Assembly: GCF_010470675.1 (NCBI RefSeq) | Contig: NZ_VOIQ01000014.1 | Span: 60,978 to 124,977, forward strand | DNA length: 64,000 nucleotides | Direction: 5' to 3' | From: Desulfovibrio sp. JC010 | GTDB lineage: Bacteria > Desulfobacterota > Desulfovibrionia > Desulfovibrionales > Desulfovibrionaceae | Notes under the pieces: model-generated | The model's input: only the letters and a program-made list of their open reading frames with translations | Databases searched by the model: none | What the model was told of the DNA's origin: nothing | Part shown: piece after piece, positions 26,010-36,500 of the stretch | Layout of the letters: each line of letters begins with the position of its first letter | Position numbering within the stretch: the stretch's first letter is position 1 | Position numbers and translations under genes: made by a program

Positions 26010-27302
26010 CTAACGGGTGTTATGTTCAGAGAGGGCTCCGCGCATGCCCCTTGTAATCGGTGAGAGCAGGTATTCGAGTACGCTTTCCTCGCCGGAGAGG
26101 ATGTTTACTTCAACGATCATACCCGGCAGAAATTCTTTAACTTTTTCCGCGTCTTCTTTGACCGTATTGAAAATTACCCGGTAGTACCAGGTGCGGGTCA
26201 GGTCATCGAAATAGGTCTTGGCCGAGATGTTGACGATCTTGGCTTTGAGCATGGTCTGGTCGGAAAATTCGTATGATGAAGGCCGGATTTTGGCCATCAT
26301 TCCGTTCCAGATTTTGGTCCGGTCGCTGGGCTGGACCTTGCCTTCGATGCGGATGGTGGCATCAAGAGGCACGATTTCGGCCAATGCTTCACCGGAGCGG
26401 ACAATACCGCCCACTGTGTTTGCGCTGAGCTTGTAGATAGTACCGTCAATGGGGGAGCGGATCACACTGCGCACAATCTGCTCATTGGCGGCGTTCAGCT
26501 CTTCACGGACAGCCTTCAGTTCGGAGCTGGCAAGGTTAATTTCCTCACGGATGTCACGATAAAAATCAAGCTCTTCCTGATTGATGCGCTGCTCAAGTTC
26601 CCTGATTTCAAGGGAATACTCATCCCGTTTGTTATAAATTTCAGCAATGGCAGTAGTGATCTTCGCCAGCTCAGTCTTGCGCTGCAGCAGCAGCTGCCGC
26701 GAGCCGATCCCTTTTTTGACCATGGGTTCCAGCATGTCGTGCTGTTCTTTGAGCACTTTTTGTTCATCAAGCAGGTTTTTTACATGCTTTTCACTGGCGG
26801 AAAGGGCTGCCTTGGATTGCTGAATCTGGGTTTTGAGGATGTTTATTTTCTCATCAAGGGCGTCACGGCGGATGCGGGCGAACTGGATTTCGCTCATTTC
26901 TTCCGGGCTGGTCGTTTTCTCAGAAAATTCATCAGTATCATCATTGCTTTCTGCAATCAGGCGGTTCAGCTTGGCCTGCAGCCTTTTCATTTTGATCAGC
27001 GATTTGTTGCGCTTTTCAGTGATGTTGGTGTTGGCGATGGCTACAATTTCCTGTCCCTTGCGGACGGTATCGCCTTCCTCAACGAAAACTTTCTCAACAA
27101 CCCCGCCTTCAAAGTGGCCGACGATTTTATCAGTGAGGTTTGTTTCAACAACCCCCTGTGCGCGAACGGTCTTTTCTATCTTGCTGGAGTGGGCCCAGAT
27201 TAAAAATACTGCCATGAAAGCAAGAATGAGCAGCAGCACAATGAAGTTGCCGAGACTTTTTTCCAAGGACCAGAGCAGGTTGCTTTTCCAGTTTTTGCCC
27301 AT
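26010..27302 (-). CDS. HlyD-family periplasmic adaptor of a type I secretion system
   Basis: 430 residues. A short cytoplasmic N-terminus and one membrane helix (VLLLILAFMAVFLIWAHSS) are followed by a lipoyl-like half motif (GVVETNLTDKIVGHFEGGVV), a long coiled-coil hairpin (about 100-270) and the beta-barrel region with GTIYKLSANTVGGIV and RIEGKVQPSDR. This is the LapC/HlyD layout linking the ABC exporter to TolC. It starts 2 bases after the ABC gene stop. Confidence 0.92.
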   Translation of the reverse strand: MGKNWKSNLLWSLEKSLGNFIVLLLILAFMAVFLIWAHSSKIEKTVRAQGVVETNLTDKIVGHFEGGVVEKVFVEEGDTVRKGQEIVAIANTNITEKRNKSLIKMKRLQAKLNRLIAESNDDTDEFSEKTTSPEEMSEIQFARIRRDALDEKINILKTQIQQSKAALSASEKHVKNLLDEQKVLKEQHDMLEPMVKKGIGSRQLLLQRKTELAKITTAIAEIYNKRDEYSLEIRELEQRINQEELDFYRDIREEINLASSELKAVREELNAANEQIVRSVIRSPIDGTIYKLSANTVGGIVRSGEALAEIVPLDATIRIEGKVQPSDRTKIWNGMMAKIRPSSYEFSDQTMLKAKIVNISAKTYFDDLTRTWYYRVIFNTVKEDAEKVKEFLPGMIVEVNILSGEESVLEYLLSPITRGMRGALSEHNTR

Positions 27303-27304
27303 GA

Positions 27305-29545
27305 CTACCCCTGTTTTGCCGGAGCCGGGCCGGAAAGTTTGCGGATGATCTCGTCACGCGGTCCGTCTGCGACTATGCGTCCCTGATCTACAACTAAAAT
27401 GCGGTCCACCACCTCAAGTATCTGCGGGCGGTGGGTGACCACGAAAATGGATTTATCGGCCATGGTGCTCTTGATCTGGTTGATGAGCATTCTTTCCTGA
27501 GTGGAGTCCATGGAGCTGGTCGGTTCATCCAATAGCAGCAGAGGAGGGTTGCTTATCAAAGCACGGGCCACGGCAATTGCCTGCCGTTGTCCTCTGGAGA
27601 GGTTTTTGCCGCCTTCGAGGATGGGCATTTTCAGTCCCAGCGGGTGTTTGGAAACGAATTTATTGATGCCTGAAATCGTCAGGGCCTGCTGCAGTGATTT
27701 CTGGGTGGCAGTACGTGAACCCATGAGCAGGTTAAGCTCAAGGGTCCCGTGGAAAAGAACCGGGGATTGCGGAACCACGCCCACAAATTCGCGGACTTTT
27801 TCGATATTCAGATGAGCCATGTTGTGGCCGTCCAGCATGATCAGGCCTTCACCGGGTTCGGCCAGTCCGGCCAGCAGTTTGAGCAGGGTGGATTTACCGC
27901 TGCCCATGGGACCGATGATGCCGACTTTTTCGCCTGCTCTGGTTTCGAAAGATACGTTTTCAAGGGCGTATGGTGATTCCGGCTGGTAGCGGAAGGAAAC
28001 ACTATCGAAGCGGACCCCGCCGCCCAGTTGCTGTATTTTGAACTGGCGGGTTTCGTTACTTTCTTTTTCCAGCATCAGGATTTTGCACAGGTCCTTGTAG
28101 GAGCGGCGTGCGAAAAGATAGGAGGTGATCAGGTTGGACATGCTGGCTGAAACAGCAATACAGCGTCCGGAAAGGACCATGGTCGCCAACAGTCCGCCGC
28201 TGCTCATGTCACCGTTTTTAATCAGGAAAAACGCTACGATAAGCAGCCCGGCTGAATTGAGCTGCCCCAGAAAACCCGTGGTCATGGAGCAGCGGGACTG
28301 GGCAATGCGGTATTTTGAGGCCATTTCACCGGATTTTTCAATCTCTGATGCCCAGCGGGAAACAAACAGTCTTGCGGCATTGGTGATTTTTATGGATTCA
28401 ACGCCGTTAAAAATTTCATTTAAAAACGAAGTCTTACGTGATTGCAGCTTACTTTGGGCTGATACGTTGGTATCAATGAAAAATCCGTAGACAATGGCCA
28501 CAATGAGTACAAGAAATGATGTGACCGCCGGGACCATAAAGAGCATCCCGCTGTTCAGATAGATGATGAACAGGAAGAAAAATAAAAAGAAAAAGTCAAT
28601 GGAACCGACCACCAGTTGGGTGGTGAACAGGGATTTGATACGCGAGAATTCCTGTACAGCATGGGCCAGATGTCCGGCAGAAATAGGCAGCTTGGCGTAG
28701 GTTGTATCCAGAAACAGCGAAAGCAGTTGCGGTTCAGCGTCCTGTTCCACACGCAGGGCGGCTTTTTCCACAAGGGAGGTGCGTACGTTTTTTAGGATGT
28801 AGTCAAAGGCCAGTACTATGATAGCCCCGGTGACCAGCACCCGCAGCGAGTTTTCCGCAAGGTTGGGCAGGATGCGGTCATAAAAAATACCCATCAGCAG
28901 GGGAATGACCAGAGTAAAGCAGTGAATGAGCACTGTGGCCAGAATAACCTGTGAATACATGGGCCACATCTTGCCGATCTGGCCCATAAACCACATGGAG
29001 CTTAAGAAAGGAACCCTGTCGGTTTCAAAGATAGGTTTAAGAGAGCAGGACCAGTCTTTGAATTCGGAAAAATCGGACTTTTTGTTGCGGATGATTTCCT
29101 GATTCCCGTTCCAGAGGGTCAGCCGTCTGCCGACTTTTTCTTCCAGAATGGCGAAACTTCCGTCAGTGTATTGTACTACGAGCGGAAGCATATCATCTTC
29201 AATGCGGAGCGGAAGCGGTTTAAGTGCCAGCTCCATACCCATGTTATCCGCCTGCAGACGCAGGTATTCATTAATGGGGGATGAACTACCCAGTTGCAGC
29301 GAGCTTCCGGTTACAACGATTCCGTACTTATCGGCTATTTTTTTTAGGCAGGAGGTTATGGAAGCTCCTTTTTCTCCCTCATCAGGAGTGAAAAGGCCGA
29401 TATTATCCTGCGGTTCGAAGTTTTCTTTTTCGGAACCGTTCTTCTTTGAATTGCGTGCACCTCTGGTGTCAATGGTATCTGTTTTGGCCGAATCCTGATT
29501 TTCGGCCGGGGCGGCAGGGGCTTTTTTATTAGTATCCAAATCCAA
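27305..29545 (-). CDS. Type I secretion ABC transporter with inactive C39-like domain (LapB-like)
   Basis: A 746-residue half-transporter. A charged N-terminal extension (1-60) leads to a C39-like domain (about 65-170) that keeps a Cys in ITSCLKKIADKYG but has GSFAIL where the peptidase His is expected, so it should hold rather than cut the substrate. Six membrane helices follow (about 195-480). The ATPase has Walker A GPMGSGKST, signature LSRGQRQAIA and Walker B LLLLDEPTSS with the switch His in VVTHRPQ. Exports the large adhesin of the same operon by its C-terminal signal. It lies 4 bases after the MotB-like gene. Confidence 0.93.
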   Translation of the reverse strand: MDLDTNKKAPAAPAENQDSAKTDTIDTRGARNSKKNGSEKENFEPQDNIGLFTPDEGEKGASITSCLKKIADKYGIVVTGSSLQLGSSSPINEYLRLQADNMGMELALKPLPLRIEDDMLPLVVQYTDGSFAILEEKVGRRLTLWNGNQEIIRNKKSDFSEFKDWSCSLKPIFETDRVPFLSSMWFMGQIGKMWPMYSQVILATVLIHCFTLVIPLLMGIFYDRILPNLAENSLRVLVTGAIIVLAFDYILKNVRTSLVEKAALRVEQDAEPQLLSLFLDTTYAKLPISAGHLAHAVQEFSRIKSLFTTQLVVGSIDFFFLFFFLFIIYLNSGMLFMVPAVTSFLVLIVAIVYGFFIDTNVSAQSKLQSRKTSFLNEIFNGVESIKITNAARLFVSRWASEIEKSGEMASKYRIAQSRCSMTTGFLGQLNSAGLLIVAFFLIKNGDMSSGGLLATMVLSGRCIAVSASMSNLITSYLFARRSYKDLCKILMLEKESNETRQFKIQQLGGGVRFDSVSFRYQPESPYALENVSFETRAGEKVGIIGPMGSGKSTLLKLLAGLAEPGEGLIMLDGHNMAHLNIEKVREFVGVVPQSPVLFHGTLELNLLMGSRTATQKSLQQALTISGINKFVSKHPLGLKMPILEGGKNLSRGQRQAIAVARALISNPPLLLLDEPTSSMDSTQERMLINQIKSTMADKSIFVVTHRPQILEVVDRILVVDQGRIVADGPRDEIIRKLSGPAPAKQG

Positions 29546-29549
29546 CCCC

Positions 29550-30497
29550 TTATTTCTTAACGGAAATATTCAAATCCGTACTTTTAGCCGATTTTGTGAA
29601 GCTGCTTCCGATGCTGACCACAACCTGGTTTGTACCGGGCACGCCTTCATTCAAGGCCCGGAACTTAATTTTGCTCTTGGGAATGTTGGCCTGTTCGTTC
29701 ACAAACTTGATCAACCCGTAAAGTCTTTTAAAGGATACGGAGTTGGCCATGCTGGATGAAACGCTCTCGTGGTTGAGAGTAGCAGTAAGCAGCAGACCTT
29801 TCTGCATGACGACGGATTCATTTTGTTTGATCCATGCCAGCAGTTCGGACTGGGTTTTTTCTTCAAGGGTGCTGGTAAGCTTGTTGTAGAGAATGATTAC
29901 CCGGTGCCTGTTGTTCATGCCTTTCACCAGTTTGGTAATGAACGGCGGCGGAACGTACTCATCTTCTGTCTGAACTTTCTTTTCCTCCGCACCGGAAGCT
30001 TCAAGACGCTTGATTTTTTCAAGGGCATCCTTAAGCTTTTCAGCCAGTTTGGGGTCCTGTTCAGATTGAATTTTCTGCTGTTCTTCCTTTAATTTCTGGA
30101 GTTCCAAATGAGCGGTCCATGCAGCACTTTCCGCAAGGGCGACCCGCTTTTGAAGCATCTCTTTTTCACGCTCAAATTCTTTGATGTCAAAACGCTGCGG
30201 AGGAGGAGATGATACAAGGTCTTCTTTTTCCAGTGCTGCGCTCTGGGACATGGCTGCTGCCAGCTGGTCCATGGAAGAAGGTTTTTCCATAAAAGAAAGG
30301 TCCTGCGCCGCAGCCACCTTGGTCTCCACCTGTTCGGTGGATGTGGCGGCACCGGGAGTAACTTCCTTAAGCGCGACAATGTATGAGAGCGTACCTGTTA
30401 CCAGCACCATGAGCAGGGTGAAGAACACCATCATCATTAGCACGGTAGAAAGCGCATCAACAAAACCCGGCCACGGAGGGCCGCTATCAGCAGACAT
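29550..30497 (-). CDS. MotB/OmpA-like membrane protein in the adhesin operon
   Basis: 315 residues. The N-terminus (PPWPGFVDALSTVLMMMVFF) is the MotB/ZorB type: a short cytoplasmic lead and one helix with a conserved Asp (residue 14), the proton-carrying residue in MotB. A coiled coil (about 95-160) follows, then a C-terminal OmpA-like region (about 190-310). It pairs naturally with the MotA/ExbB-like protein at the other end of the operon. It lies between the adhesin and the ABC exporter. Not flagellar in context: no flagellar genes are near. I infer a proton-driven stator-like unit serving adhesin export or anchoring. Confidence 0.82.
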   Translation of the reverse strand: MSADSGPPWPGFVDALSTVLMMMVFFTLLMVLVTGTLSYIVALKEVTPGAATSTEQVETKVAAAQDLSFMEKPSSMDQLAAAMSQSAALEKEDLVSSPPPQRFDIKEFEREKEMLQKRVALAESAAWTAHLELQKLKEEQQKIQSEQDPKLAEKLKDALEKIKRLEASGAEEKKVQTEDEYVPPPFITKLVKGMNNRHRVIILYNKLTSTLEEKTQSELLAWIKQNESVVMQKGLLLTATLNHESVSSSMANSVSFKRLYGLIKFVNEQANIPKSKIKFRALNEGVPGTNQVVVSIGSSFTKSAKSTDLNISVKK

Positions 30498-30529
30498 TTA
30501 TATTCTTTCCTCGTAAAACTTGGATCTGT

Positions 30530-33500
30530 TTATGCAGGGTCAAAAACTTCAAAGGTAATTTCGTTCTGTTCAATGTGAACGCTGATACCTTCTCCTGTGG
30601 AGTTTTCGGTGGAGTCTCCACCGGAGCCTTCTTTTATCCCATTGAAATCCTGATCACTATCACTTGCAGCAGTGAAGATTTCAGTCTGGTTAGTCGTTGT
30701 TGTGATATCACCTAATGTGAAATTGAAAGTTTTTTCAGCTTCGGCAACAGCACCGGTTACATCATTTTGACCAGTGATTTTTAAGGTGTAATTGCCGTCT
30801 GTCAAAGATTGGGCAAAGCTGGACTGCCAGCTATCAGTATTGAGTGTGTATGAGCTGTTATCGGTAGTATTAGTCAGTTCAACTGTGTACGAATCAATAT
30901 CCAGCTTGTCATCAAAATCAGCAGTGTAGTCCAGATCTGTGTCATCAAGGTCATGGAAGTAGGATTTTGATTCGTTTCCTGCCTCATCAACAACCTTTAC
31001 TTCAATATATTCATCATCAGTTGCAGCTTTGTGATAAAACTCCGGTCTGGTCGAGTCCAGAGGAGAACTCTTAGGATCACTGCTGCCTCCGTCAGTATGG
31101 TGAACTATTATTTCATATTTGTCGCCATCATCATAATCACCGAAGTTTTGCATTTTGTATTCAGTGAGGTTGTTACCTATGTAGCTGGCTGTGATGCTCG
31201 GGGCTTTCATATTGTCGTCATTGTAAAGCTCAAATTCAGTTGATGAAGCAAGAGAGGTGTTTCCTGCTTCGTCAGTGGCTTCTATGGATACAGTATAGTT
31301 CCCGTTGGCCAGATTGTGCTCAGGGTCATGGATTTCAAAAGAGTACTCTCCAGCCTTGTTCCCGCTGTCATCATCGGTTCCAATGACGCTTATGTTTTTA
31401 ATGTAGGAAGTGTTGGATGGATCATCTGCCCCATCTGCACCGGCAGTATGAGTGTACTCATATGTCCCGTCCGGACCCGAAATAGTGATTTTGTAGCCGA
31501 TGTTGCTAAAATCAGGGTCTCCATCTTCGTTGAATTCGCCTGCAAATTCACCCGTGAACCTGAACACTTCTCCGCTGGTGAGATCATCACTTGCATTAAA
31601 ACCGCGGTCAGAATCACCGTCGAGGTCGATGTCAACAGTTGCGGGGTCGGTGTCAACATTCAGGTTAACTGTTACATTGTGTTCGTCAGACTGGTTATTT
31701 ACATCATCGTAGAACTTAAGGGTGTAGCTCAAGTCTCCGTCATCCAGTCCTTTATCCAGTGAATCAATGAGAACAATAGTTGCAAGTCCGGCACTGTTTA
31801 CATCGAAGAATCTGCTGCTTCCGTCAGGACGAATCAGCTGTACCCTTGAAGTGTCGGCCGCTGTCTGAATTGTGAAACCTGTTTTATTGTCGTTGGTTGA
31901 AATATCGAGTGTCCGGGAGTCCGAGTCGTTAGGATCGTAGTCGATATTGACAGTTTTATACTCTCCATCGGTATGATAAGTGAGTTGTGTGCCCGGCAAT
32001 GGGTCGGCAGTATCAACGTCGACAGTGTAGTCGGAAGTCTGGGCATTGCCTGCTTCGTCAACTGTTACCAGCTTGTATTCAAGCTGATGAGCTCCGTCAT
32101 TAATGCGAACCGTACCGTTTTCAGTGACAAGGGTATTGTCGGGGTAGTCTGTTGACTGAACGGTATACGTGGTGTTGGAAGCCATTGTACCCGAGTCAAC
32201 CTTGACGTACTTGTCCTCATCCTCGTCGTAGCAGTAGAGAACGTAAGCTGCGCCGCTTTCTCCTCGCAGGACAAGTGTTGCGTCTGTTTCATTAGTATAG
32301 AAAGTGTCCGGCTGGCTGTCTCCTCCGTCGTGGCCGACAGTTCCGTTGGCAACGGCAATGTCCGCGTTTGTGGTAAGGCTGCTGTCTACCTTCAGCTCTA
32401 TTGTTTCATTGGCGATATTACTTGCGTCGTTTCCTGCTGCGTCTGTGGCGGTAACTGTTATGGTGTGCGTGCCGTCATCCAGAGCTTCGCCGCTCTTTAA
32501 GGTATAGTCCCACTCTCCGGTAGTCTCATCCGCCGTGGTGGTGAATGTATTGGGACTGCCACCGGAAATAATGGTTATTTTTATGGACGCTCCGGGTTCT
32601 GCTGTACCTTTCAAGGTCGGGGTGGAGTCGCTGGTCAGTGCGTCTGTCTGGAAAGTTGCCAGTTTAGCCTGATAGTCAGACGGCAGGTCTGCATATACAT
32701 TTATTCCATCAAGCTGTGTGGTCTGGGCAAAGAATGAGTCACTGCCCGAATCCAGTTCCAGAGTGGGGACATCGGTTGAAGTATCCAGCTCAAGAACATG
32801 GTCAGCTTCAGCGGAACTTACGTTTCCGGCCTTATCTTTCGTGGTTACGTTAATCAGGTACTGGCCGTCTTCAAGCTTGCTGTTATCACTGAGGTTGATG
32901 ATGTTGGTACTGTAACTGCCGTCCGAGGTGTTATCGCCCGAGACTGTGTAGGTCTCAACATCAGCGGGATCATCGGATACAAGATAGGTTTTGCTGTCCT
33001 TGGTTGTGCTGTTGTCGTCAGTGACGCTGGTTTTCGCAATTCGAACGGTGGCACCGTCTTTTACATAAGTATAGTCGTCTCCATCGGCTGTCAGTTCGTA
33101 AACACGGGTAGCCTCAATGCTGACTTCGGAACCTTTTTCAACATCTCCGGTCAGTGTCGGATCTGAAGTAACCCAGTCATTATTGGTTACATTTTCATTT
33201 TCACTGGTATCGTTGCCAAGATTGATTTTGGGGTCTTCTATGCCGTTATCAACTACCAGAGTGAAGGTTGTGGACTGTTTTTCCTCGCACTTTACATAAT
33301 ACTGGTGCGGTTCAGTATCATCCGGGTTGGTGGTAAATGTATAGCTCCAGCTGCCGTCTGCGAGAACGGCGATAGGGTTCACATTAATCTTGGTACCGTC
33401 AATATCGTAGAGATCGACAGTGCTGTAGGCAATGGCGGTTCCTTCCAGAGTCAGCATGGGATTGTCCGGAGTATCATCTCTGGCAGCGAGAACCGGGACA

Positions 33501-36500
33501 CTGACGTAGGTTGTGTTGGTGGCTTCGTCTGTTTCCCCGGTATACTGGTCGGTGTCCAGTCCGAGAGTGGGCTTTGAAACCAGGTCCTGCTCAATGTAAA
33601 ACTTGGTTGAGTCGCTGACGCTGTTGCCCGCTTCATCCGTGCTGGTGATAGTGGCGGTGTAGGTTCCGCCGCGAATGTGCGAGTATTCCGGATCAGAACC
33701 GATATCGTATGACCAGTAACCCTGACTATCGATAGCTAAATCCGAGGCTTCCAGCACTTTGGAATTCCCATCGGTATCAACGATGGTGATTCTGGTGGTT
33801 ACACCTGCGGCATCATCCAGCTTACCTTTCAGCAGCGGAGTCAGGTCGTTTGTACTTTGTAAGGTTGTACCATCTTCATAAGTATGTCCGTCAGTCAATC
33901 TTGACCCATTGTCTTTGTATATTTCGATTTCCGGAGTTGCCGGCGGTTGATTGTCATGATGAAATTCAACAACCTGCGCGGAAAGGTTTCCGGCTTTATC
34001 TTCAGCAACAATGACTACCTTATAGTTGGTCTCTTCCGGATTTGAGTCAAAGGACGGATAGGCTGTCCATGTCCCATCGTTGAAGCTCGCAGAGTTGGCC
34101 TTGAGGGTTGCAAGATTGGCCGTGACGAAACTTTCCAGATTGTTCGAATCGCTGAGGTCAGCAACGTTGTATCCGGCATCCCCTTCCTTGAAGACGATCA
34201 TCTGGACTTTGCTGTCGGCTTCAGTCGTGATGGTGATTTTCGGGTCGTCAGTATTTGTCAGGTAGACGCCGTTGTCTGCAGTGATGTCTGTTTCGCCGTT
34301 TTGAATCTTGCTTATTGTAACATCAGGATCGGTTTGATCGATGGTAATGGGCTGCGATATAGTCGTCGTACTGGATATATCGGAAGCTTCATCTGTAGCA
34401 GTAAACTCAAAAGTATAGGTTCCGTCGGGAAGGCCGTTGCCATTTGCAATCAGTGAGTCGGTATTGAATTGTGTTGCGTTAATATCTGCCTGATCGTTGA
34501 AAACAAGGGTGGTTCCGCTACCTTCTTTCTGACCGTTACTGTCAAGCTTCCAGTAGGTCATGGTAATGTATGTTCCGGTACTTTTATGGACCGTGAAACT
34601 GGCGTCATCAAATTTTGTGGTGCCATCGTCTGTTGTGTCCGCTGCATCGAAGAACAGAGGGGTACTGTCATTGACCAGTGAAACGGTTGGCGCGTCCGGT
34701 CTGGGCGCAATGACCAGATCCGTATTCGGGCTCATTTCAATCAGTTGCGTATTTCCTGCTACGTCAGTGACTATGGCCACTACTTTGTAGTTTCCGGGGG
34801 AAAGGTTGGGCGGGGTTACCTCCCAGTCGCCGGTATTTGCATCAGCGTAAACTGTTGCCGAATATGTTACACCGCCATTCTCAGTTATCGTCCCATCTGC
34901 ATTAATGGTAGATATCAGGTTGTCGTTGGCATCATATTCGAGAATCTTGAGTTCCACTTTCGCTCCGGATTCGGTTTTACCCTCCAGAGTGGGGTTGAGG
35001 ATAGTGGTGATGGTATCGTTTTTATCACCGGCATTATCATCGTCATTGAGTTTAATGTCCCCGGTGGGATCCGTGGTGTCGATGACGAGTGACTCGGATA
35101 TTGTGTTACTTACGTTGCCCGCTTCATCTTCCACAGTTATTTTGATTGTGTTGGAAGTATCGGCTCCGATATTTAGGGTCGTAGAGCTGTTTCCGTCGGG
35201 ATTGGCAAGATCAATGGTAGCCTTCCCGTCATTGATTTCCTGCGTGGTGAGGGGGCGAGTGTATGTCTGTCCATTCAAGACAATGCTGATGCTTTTAGGG
35301 TCATCTTCAGTGATTGTGACATCAATTTTGAGACCGTTATCAACATTGGTAATCCAGTCATCACCGGAGAGGCCGGTGTCCATGCTGTCACCACCTGCGT
35401 CATCGGCAAGGACGGCTGTGATTTCCGGCGCGGTACGGTCGACATGAATATCCACAGTGTCATCATTTGCAGGAAAAACAGTGATGTTTCCAGCGGCATC
35501 TTCAACTTCAATGCTGAATTTGTGGTCGCCGTCTGAAATGTAGTTGTTAGCGTTTGCAGTGTTACCGATGGTGTATTCCCAGTCGAACCCATTGGCTGTC
35601 TTGGTTGCGGTAACGGTGTCCACCAGAGTCTTGGTTCCGGAAGCACTGTCATAGATACGCACCACGGGAGCACTGACAGTAGGTGCATTGGTGAAGCCGC
35701 TAAGGTCAATGCCGTCATCAAAAGAACCGCTCAGGGTCAGGGTTTTGGCATTGGTAAATGTTTTGTCGCGATAATCCGTGGTCGCTGTAGTTGAAATTAT
35801 TGTGTCATTGGTATCGGTAATGAGTTCAATGGCACCGTCTGTAGGCATTTCCGGAGCTTCGTCATCAAGAAGCACTGTGTAAATATCGGAGGTTGCAGTG
35901 TTCCCTGCATTATCTGTGGCTACGGCAATGAACTGGATCGCGTTTTCTGTGCCATCATTGAAGTAATCACTGGCGGCAACAGGAACAACGCTTCCGTCTT
36001 TTATCGCATCACCATTGGCAAGAACGATTTCCTTTAAGATAGTCCCGTCGTTTGAGACCATGTAAACCTTGAAAGTTGCATCGACATCACCGCTGATTTT
36101 CAGGTTTACCACCTGTCCTTCGGTATCCTCGAAATCAGTGATGTAATCACCGTCGGTTCCGGTATCTGTAGTGCTGTCCAGAGTGATGACTGGCTTGGCT
36201 GTCTGCAAATCTGATTCAAAAGTGAATACCTTTGACTCTGAGGTGTTGCCTGCGGCGTCCTCCACTTTAACGTAGTAAGAGCGCACCTCTTCGTGGGTCA
36301 GGCCGGACACAGCATAAGTCCATGTGTATGTGCCGTCATGGTTGTCCACTATCTGAACACCGCTGCTGCCCAGTTTGCTGTGGCTTATTTCACCAATCTC
36401 ATTGCCTTGGGCATCTTTTAGAATATTGCCCAGTTCATCGCACTGGTAAAGAGTTACGATTACATCATCGCCACCTTCCTTGATGACACCTGTGAGGGTG

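Noticed and set aside
27305..29545. An active C39 bacteriocin-type peptidase in the ABC exporter
   Set aside because: The catalytic His is missing, and large adhesins keep their N-terminus; it is a C39-like docking domain.
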